Origin: Brienomyrus brachyistius | Taxonomy: Eukaryota > Chordata > Actinopteri > Osteoglossiformes > Mormyridae | NCBI RefSeq assembly: GCF_023856365.1 | Contig: NC_064541.1 | Span: 25,026,214-25,090,213, forward strand | Reading direction: 5' to 3' | DNA length: 64,000 nt | Shown here: positions 59,386 through 64,000 of the stretch, piece after piece | Layout: every line of letters begins with the position of its first letter | Position numbering within the stretch: the stretch's first letter is position 1 | The notes under the pieces: model-generated | Database searches by the model: none | What the model was told of the DNA's origin: nothing | What the model saw: only the letters and a program-made list of their open reading frames with translations | Translations under genes and position numbers: made by a program

Positions 59386-61627
59386 CTCTTGAAATACAGA
59401 GTTCATAAAAGATTGAAGCACAGAGGGGATGTTAAAGACATAGCTTAATTGGCCAAAAGCAAATCCTGTGCAACATCACAGTCGAAGGTAAATGAGCTTA
59501 ATTAAACATGAGTCTGGAAGTAATCAGAATAACCCTAAATTAAGTAGAAATCTTAGCTGAACTGTTCTAAAATAGCCATAAAATTAATATACGTTGGAGT
59601 TGAATATGGAGTAATTTAGTTGGATCTGAAGTTTAAATATTTTTTTTAGAAGGACACAAAAAGACCTAAACGCATTCAGTGCCTTCGGCTGCCCAATTGG
59701 ATTCTGTTGTTGGGTCGGTGGGTGGCTCCTTACATCATTAAGCTGCCTTCTAATCATGTGCAAAGGCATACCGTAGATATTGCCTTATGTGGCCTTGCTA
59801 CTTCTTCACATTGTTCTCATAGAAATCTGAAGACAACTACTGTACAGGAAAGAGATTTGTAATAGGAAGGAGATTTAACATATGCCAGCTCCATTTGCAT
59901 ACCTGTTACCATGGTCAGTGTAAGCTATGTAATACATGCTTGCTTTGCATGATTGGTTAGGAGTGGGATCCCACACCAATCCAGATAAGTGTGCGCCAAT
60001 ATTCTCTATGCACAGAATTTGACCTCCTTACAAATTGCATTGTTTAATTTTTATTACTGACAAAACTTTCAAATGTATTCTAGTGCAGTGTTTCCCAATC
60101 CGGTCCTTGAGGAGCTACAGACAGTCCATGTTTTTGCTCCCTCCCAGCTCCTGGTATGGGTGCCCAAAAATGTGGACTGTCTAGCAGGGAGATTGGAGGG
60201 AGTAAAGACATGGCCCCCCGAGGACTGGATTGGGATACACTGTTCAAGTGTATCGCACTTCCTTCCCCTGGAGCTTCTTGTTTTCAGTCAAATGAAAGTT
60301 GGCTTCCTCTGCTATCTGTCTGTATATAAACTTATGTGACTAGTGTTTTTAAAAGGCTTATTCACAAATACCTTCACTGTGAAAAGCTGACAGCATTTCT
60401 ATGTGGGAACCATGCACTAACATTGCAGTCGGTGTTTTGTAAGTCCACAAATGCTGCTATAAGTGTTACTGGTCATGAAGCATGTAGGGTAGGATCTTCT
60501 CGTCATTCTCCAGTAAAAACTCTATTTACAATTTAAGCTCTGTAGGCTTTGTGGTTGACAGTACAAACCCAATAGGGTGTCAGAATGTGTTTAGGAGTAT
60601 AGGAGCAGTGTGACACATGTCCAAATGAGCAGAGTACCAGTGTGATATATGAATACAGAGGCTATGTGGCAAGTGAGCACATGAGTATAGGAGCTATGAT
60701 CTTACTGCCACAAAAACATGTTATCTATAGCTGGTGACTTTTGACTTTTATTTATGTACCTTCCCATAATATTCCCAGACAATTGTACCAAGGAAAGTGT
60801 CTGCATGGTATACATGATATGATATCCAAAGCTTAGTTCTCTCCATTTTGCCAAGTTAAATTGTGAATCAGGGTACCTTAAAAAACTGCAGAGCTGTCAA
60901 ATGTAGTAAAAGCCCTAAGCCAATCACTGATTGCATTTGAGGGTATCAGCTACTCACAAGTCTTATGTTAACAGTCTCTTAATGCTGATAGAGTCAGTCA
61001 GTTATTTACCATTTTCAGAGGCCTATTCTCTAGTCAATTGGTTTTTCAATAAATTCAAATTACTTTTATAGAGCAGATTGCCGCAAAGCTCTTCACCTTC
61101 AACAAGGAATGTAAAAGGTGAAACGATATGTATATAACCAATGTTGCCGGATCTAATCTCTGGAGAGGCCTTGTTGTTATGTGCTTCAGCTGGTACTTAA
61201 CCTGAATATCTCCAGTAAATGTAAAATCTCCGGTGGTATAAATAAGTTTTTATTTGCACACATATCTAGGAGAAATGAGAACCGATGAAACCTGAACAGA
61301 ATAGACCCGATGACATCTGACAGCAAGATGAATAATGGAGTGAAAATGCTGGCAGACTTGATGCTACGATTGCAGATATATTTCAGGTCACGTTGTCCAG
61401 CCACACAAGACAATGGTGTTCTTCAGTCAGGTTGACATTACTGATGCTGATTTTTTTATTGAACCAAAACAGCCATTTATTGGTGAAACAAGAAAAATAT
61501 CTTGGCACTGTACCAATAAATATTTAAATTTTTCCCGGTTACCATCAGGCATTTGGCCAAGCCAATATTATTTGCAACATGTAAATGTACATATAATGTA
61601 ACTTAAAGTGTGTGACTGTGTGTTAAC
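59386..61627. other. Intergenic stretch with one MITE
   Basis: Apart from the family 2 MITE at 60083-60245, I see no gene or recognised element. Confidence 0.4.
60083..60245. mobile_element. Fold-back MITE, family 2 copy C
   Basis: The left end GCAGTGTTTCCCAATCCGG pairs with the right end ACTGGATTGGGATACACTG, and CATGTTTTTGCTCCCTCCCA pairs with GGAGGGAGTAAAGACATGG. This is the clearest family 2 copy. Confidence 0.8.
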
Positions 61628-61925
61628 TGTCATGCCCTGCTCATCGGCTCCTCCTGTGTGCCACGCCCCCTGCCTACCCACGTGTGTTTCCCGGATTGTA
61701 CCCAGCTGTGTCCGTTTGCTTTCAATCAGTCTTGTGCATTTAAGTCCTGGTCTCCCCAGTTTTCCTGGTCTGTCATTGATGTTTCCTGATGTTAGTTGGC
61801 GTTACATGTCTCCTGCTCCCAGTCTGTTTATTAAACCCCTGATTTACCCCGACTTCTGCCTGTCCGCCTACTTCCTGTCCGTTCGCCTCGCACGATCGCC
61901 GCTCTCCCCGCGCCAGATTGTGACA
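61628..61925 (+). mobile_element. TGTCA...TGACA dispersed element, copy 3 (best preserved)
   Basis: It begins TGTCATGCCCTGCTCATCGG and ends CGCGCCAGATTGTGACA, 298 bp. It contains ATTAAACCCC and a CCTGTCCGCCTACTTCCTGT pyrimidine stretch near its end. It is the best guide to the family consensus in this window. Confidence 0.7.
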
Positions 61926-62299
61926 TTAACATTGTAGATAAGTGTTGTAAACGTTCAATGTTTAGCATAGCTGCATGTTTTCATTAAGGCGTACCCCATA
62001 TGTGAGTGATTTGTAAACTTACCTGTCTGTGCTACGGCTGATCATCTGTTAATAAATGTGGAACTTTTGTTCCTTTTTATAAAGACCTTCCTTCTTTTTG
62101 TTATTAAATCCATGACCCAGCACACAAATCCTGTTGCAAAACAGAAGATCTAGATTCTTGTATTTGTCAGTGAGAAAAAGGAAAAACAGCAAGTGCATCT
62201 CTGTAGTGACTATATTGGTGATGAATGATGGCTACAGGTCAAGTTTTGTCTGCTCTAATTGAGTCAGAAGCTGCAGAATACTGCACTTCTGGTGGGTGG

Positions 62300-62570
62300 T
62301 ATAAGGCTCAGCAGGTTAGGCCACTGTGCCTGTGATCGGGAGACCACTGTGCCTGTGATCGGGAGACCACTGTGCCTGTGATCGGGAGACCACTGTGCCT
62401 GTGATCGGGAGACCACTGTGTCTGTGATCGGGAGACCACTGGTTTGAATTCTGTCCTTGGCAGCGCAGTCAATTTCCTCAACCAAGCCCCTTAACCTCTT
62501 TAAAAATGTAGCTGGATGAATGGTTGACCCTGTGCTCTAAATACAAGCATCCATATCACTTGCATATGTG
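62300..62570 (+). mobile_element. tRNA-derived SINE with internally amplified promoter
   Basis: An A-box-like AAGGCTCAGCAGGTTAGG (62303-62320) and a B-box-like ACTGGTTTGAATTCTG bracket five tandem copies of a 23-bp unit (62321-62435). Downstream text CTCAACCAAGCCCCTTAACC and a tail to about 62570 complete the SINE. The normal spacing between the two boxes is thus stretched by about 92 bp. Confidence 0.8.
62321..62435. repeat. 23-bp tandem repeat, five units, inside the SINE
   Basis: CCACTG starts at 62321, 62344, 62367, 62390 and 62413, and CCACTG at 62436 begins the B-box side. One unit has T for C (GTGTCTGTG). Confidence 0.97.
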
Positions 62571-64000
62571 TGTGTATCTCAGACAGGAGTGCAAGATGGG
62601 ATACCTAAAATCTGAAGCATTCTGATATACTTGTGCAAATACAGCATCATTTCAACTGATACACACTCGTGAGGCCAAATGATGTACAGCTCTCGGTGAC
62701 CAATATACCTGTTCTCTTTCTGACTGATTTTGTTATATTCTGTATGGCTACTTCCCATTGTGTTGGTGTGAGCCTCTACATACAAATAACAGGAGTTTGG
62801 GAATTTCGAAGGAAGCTTTGAGTAAGCTAGTTGAAAATGTTAAATGAGATTAAATATATTTATTTTGACAAGTGAGTTCCCGAGGAAATTGTCCTGATTT
62901 TAGCCTCTGAATTTATTGCGAGGTCTTGTGTGGATGCCTGGCCACCATCCTCACGCCTGTCGGAAGTCATATGAACTGAGCTGTGAACAGAGACGCTGTT
63001 CTGTTCGATCCAGAAAGAAGTCTGTGATTAAAAAAAGGAATGGAGTAGCAACATAATTAAAGGCTAAATGGAGCAAATATCGGTTTGTCCCAGATTTATG
63101 GTTATATACTCTTTGTAAAAGTGCTTTAAGTTAAAATAATGTGACTTGCTTTATAGAAAATAGTTATAATAATGTGTTGTTATAATAAAATGCTTAATTC
63201 ATCCTGCAAGCTGAAAAATTAAACATCTTTGATGGTCACCTTCAGTGGTGGGTTAGCATGCATATTCTATCTAGGTCATTTAACCTTCTAGGTAAAATAA
63301 AGGTTATCCATTTAAACAGAGAATGAAACTGTACAAAGCAAATAAATAAATAAATAAATATAATATCAACTTATTGATTCCCTTGGGGAAATTTTCTTTA
63401 TGCTTCCCCCAACTTGATCTCTGAAGGAGAGAAGCAAAATAAAAGTAATTAACCTGATTCTCTAGGAGCCTGGACACCGCAGTGTTAAGCCAAATTACTT
63501 CCCAGAAAAAGCTGAACTCAGACTTCCTGTAATTAGTCACTTTTGCAGGTTGTGACAGAACAGTTCTGGGATAGAGAAATGGCTGATCTTAATGTTGCCC
63601 AATTATATTCTAGCAGTCTAGACATAACAATCTACTACCTAGATATGTAAATATGGGAAGTATTTGAGGTTCATGTATGTCCATTATGCTCAGTTGTCCT
63701 GCACGCTGCCTTTCCTTATTATATTGAGACTACCTGTCCTTAATTATTCAATGCATACATTTATCCTCTTCCTGCCTTTGAACACTTGTGAGATATCGTG
63801 TACTTCTTGTCATTACAGTCTCTGCTTTGCTCAACTGCCTCTTCCCTGGCTTGTTTTTAATTTGATTCCGACTCTTGATTTTGTTTAGAATCTTTTTTTG
63901 TCTGCCTCACTAGTTTTTGTTTATCGACTCCAGTGTTGGATTATATCTCACATTCTGTCTGTCTGCCTGGTTTCCATCCCTGTTTTCTGGTTTTTAACTA
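62571..64000. other. Unassigned end of window
   Basis: A short AAATA/AATA run lies at 63340-63360 next to TTATTGATTCCCTTGGGGAA, text that resembles a LINE or SINE 3' end, but this is weak. No gene is visible. Confidence 0.4.

Noticed and set aside
62264..62485. Minus-strand frame with a repeated Ser-Arg-Ser-Gln peptide
   Set aside because: It comes from the 23-bp tandem in the SINE and has no other support.

Overview
This window is vertebrate nuclear DNA, almost certainly from a teleost fish. It has an intron-containing gene with vertebrate splice signals, a Tc1-type DNA transposon, many degraded non-LTR retrotransposon fragments of the L2/Rex kind, several tRNA-derived SINE families, fold-back MITEs and abundant micro- and minisatellites. 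There are no bacterial-style operons, rRNA genes or tRNA genes. I cannot name the species from sequence alone.

Only one host protein-coding gene is convincing: a complete znf830 (ccdc16/omcg1) gene on the minus strand, with coding exons between 6908 and 1670. I could assemble ten coding exons into one open frame of 355 codons plus stop, and every intron phase agrees. Nine exons were placed from AG acceptors, GT donors and homology to the known protein. The first intron does not fit GT-AG rules but fits a minor-spliceosome (U12) AT-AC intron: donor ATATCCTTTT at 6780-6771, branch-like CCTTAAC at 6426-6420 and an AC acceptor at 6408-6407. ZNF830 is itself a subunit of the spliceosomal intron-binding complex. 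Its introns carry a pogo-like TA-flanked element, a large palindromic MITE and several microsatellites.

From about 7.1 kb to the end the window is a gene desert made largely of transposon debris and tandem repeats. Landmarks in order: a fold-back MITE (8440-8604); an unexplained open region (10219-10893); LINE fragments (12844-13250, 13420-13970, 15540-17775); a Ty3/gypsy RNase H fragment (17786-18047); a 1496-bp Tc1 element with TA duplications and a twice-frameshifted DD34E transposase (22477-23972); a 32-bp tandem array (25489-25715); a minus-strand LINE (27380-28380); a 132-bp inverted repeat (29948-30079); an L2-type LINE 3' end (31800-32115); a 43-bp minisatellite (34632-34990); a 38-bp CpG-rich minisatellite of about 68 units (about 40846-43429) with no net length change in any period; an 11-unit 65-bp minisatellite (52773-53497); two more LINE fragments (55680-56350, 57940-58900); a 73-bp array (59137-59385); and a SINE whose tRNA-like promoter has been expanded internally (62300-62570). 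A family of roughly 270-300 bp elements with TGTCA...TGACA ends is present in three same-orientation copies.

The most interesting items are the U12 AT-AC intron in znf830, a possible in-frame alternative exon 9/10 junction in the same gene, and the two indel-free minisatellites at 40.8 and 52.8 kb.
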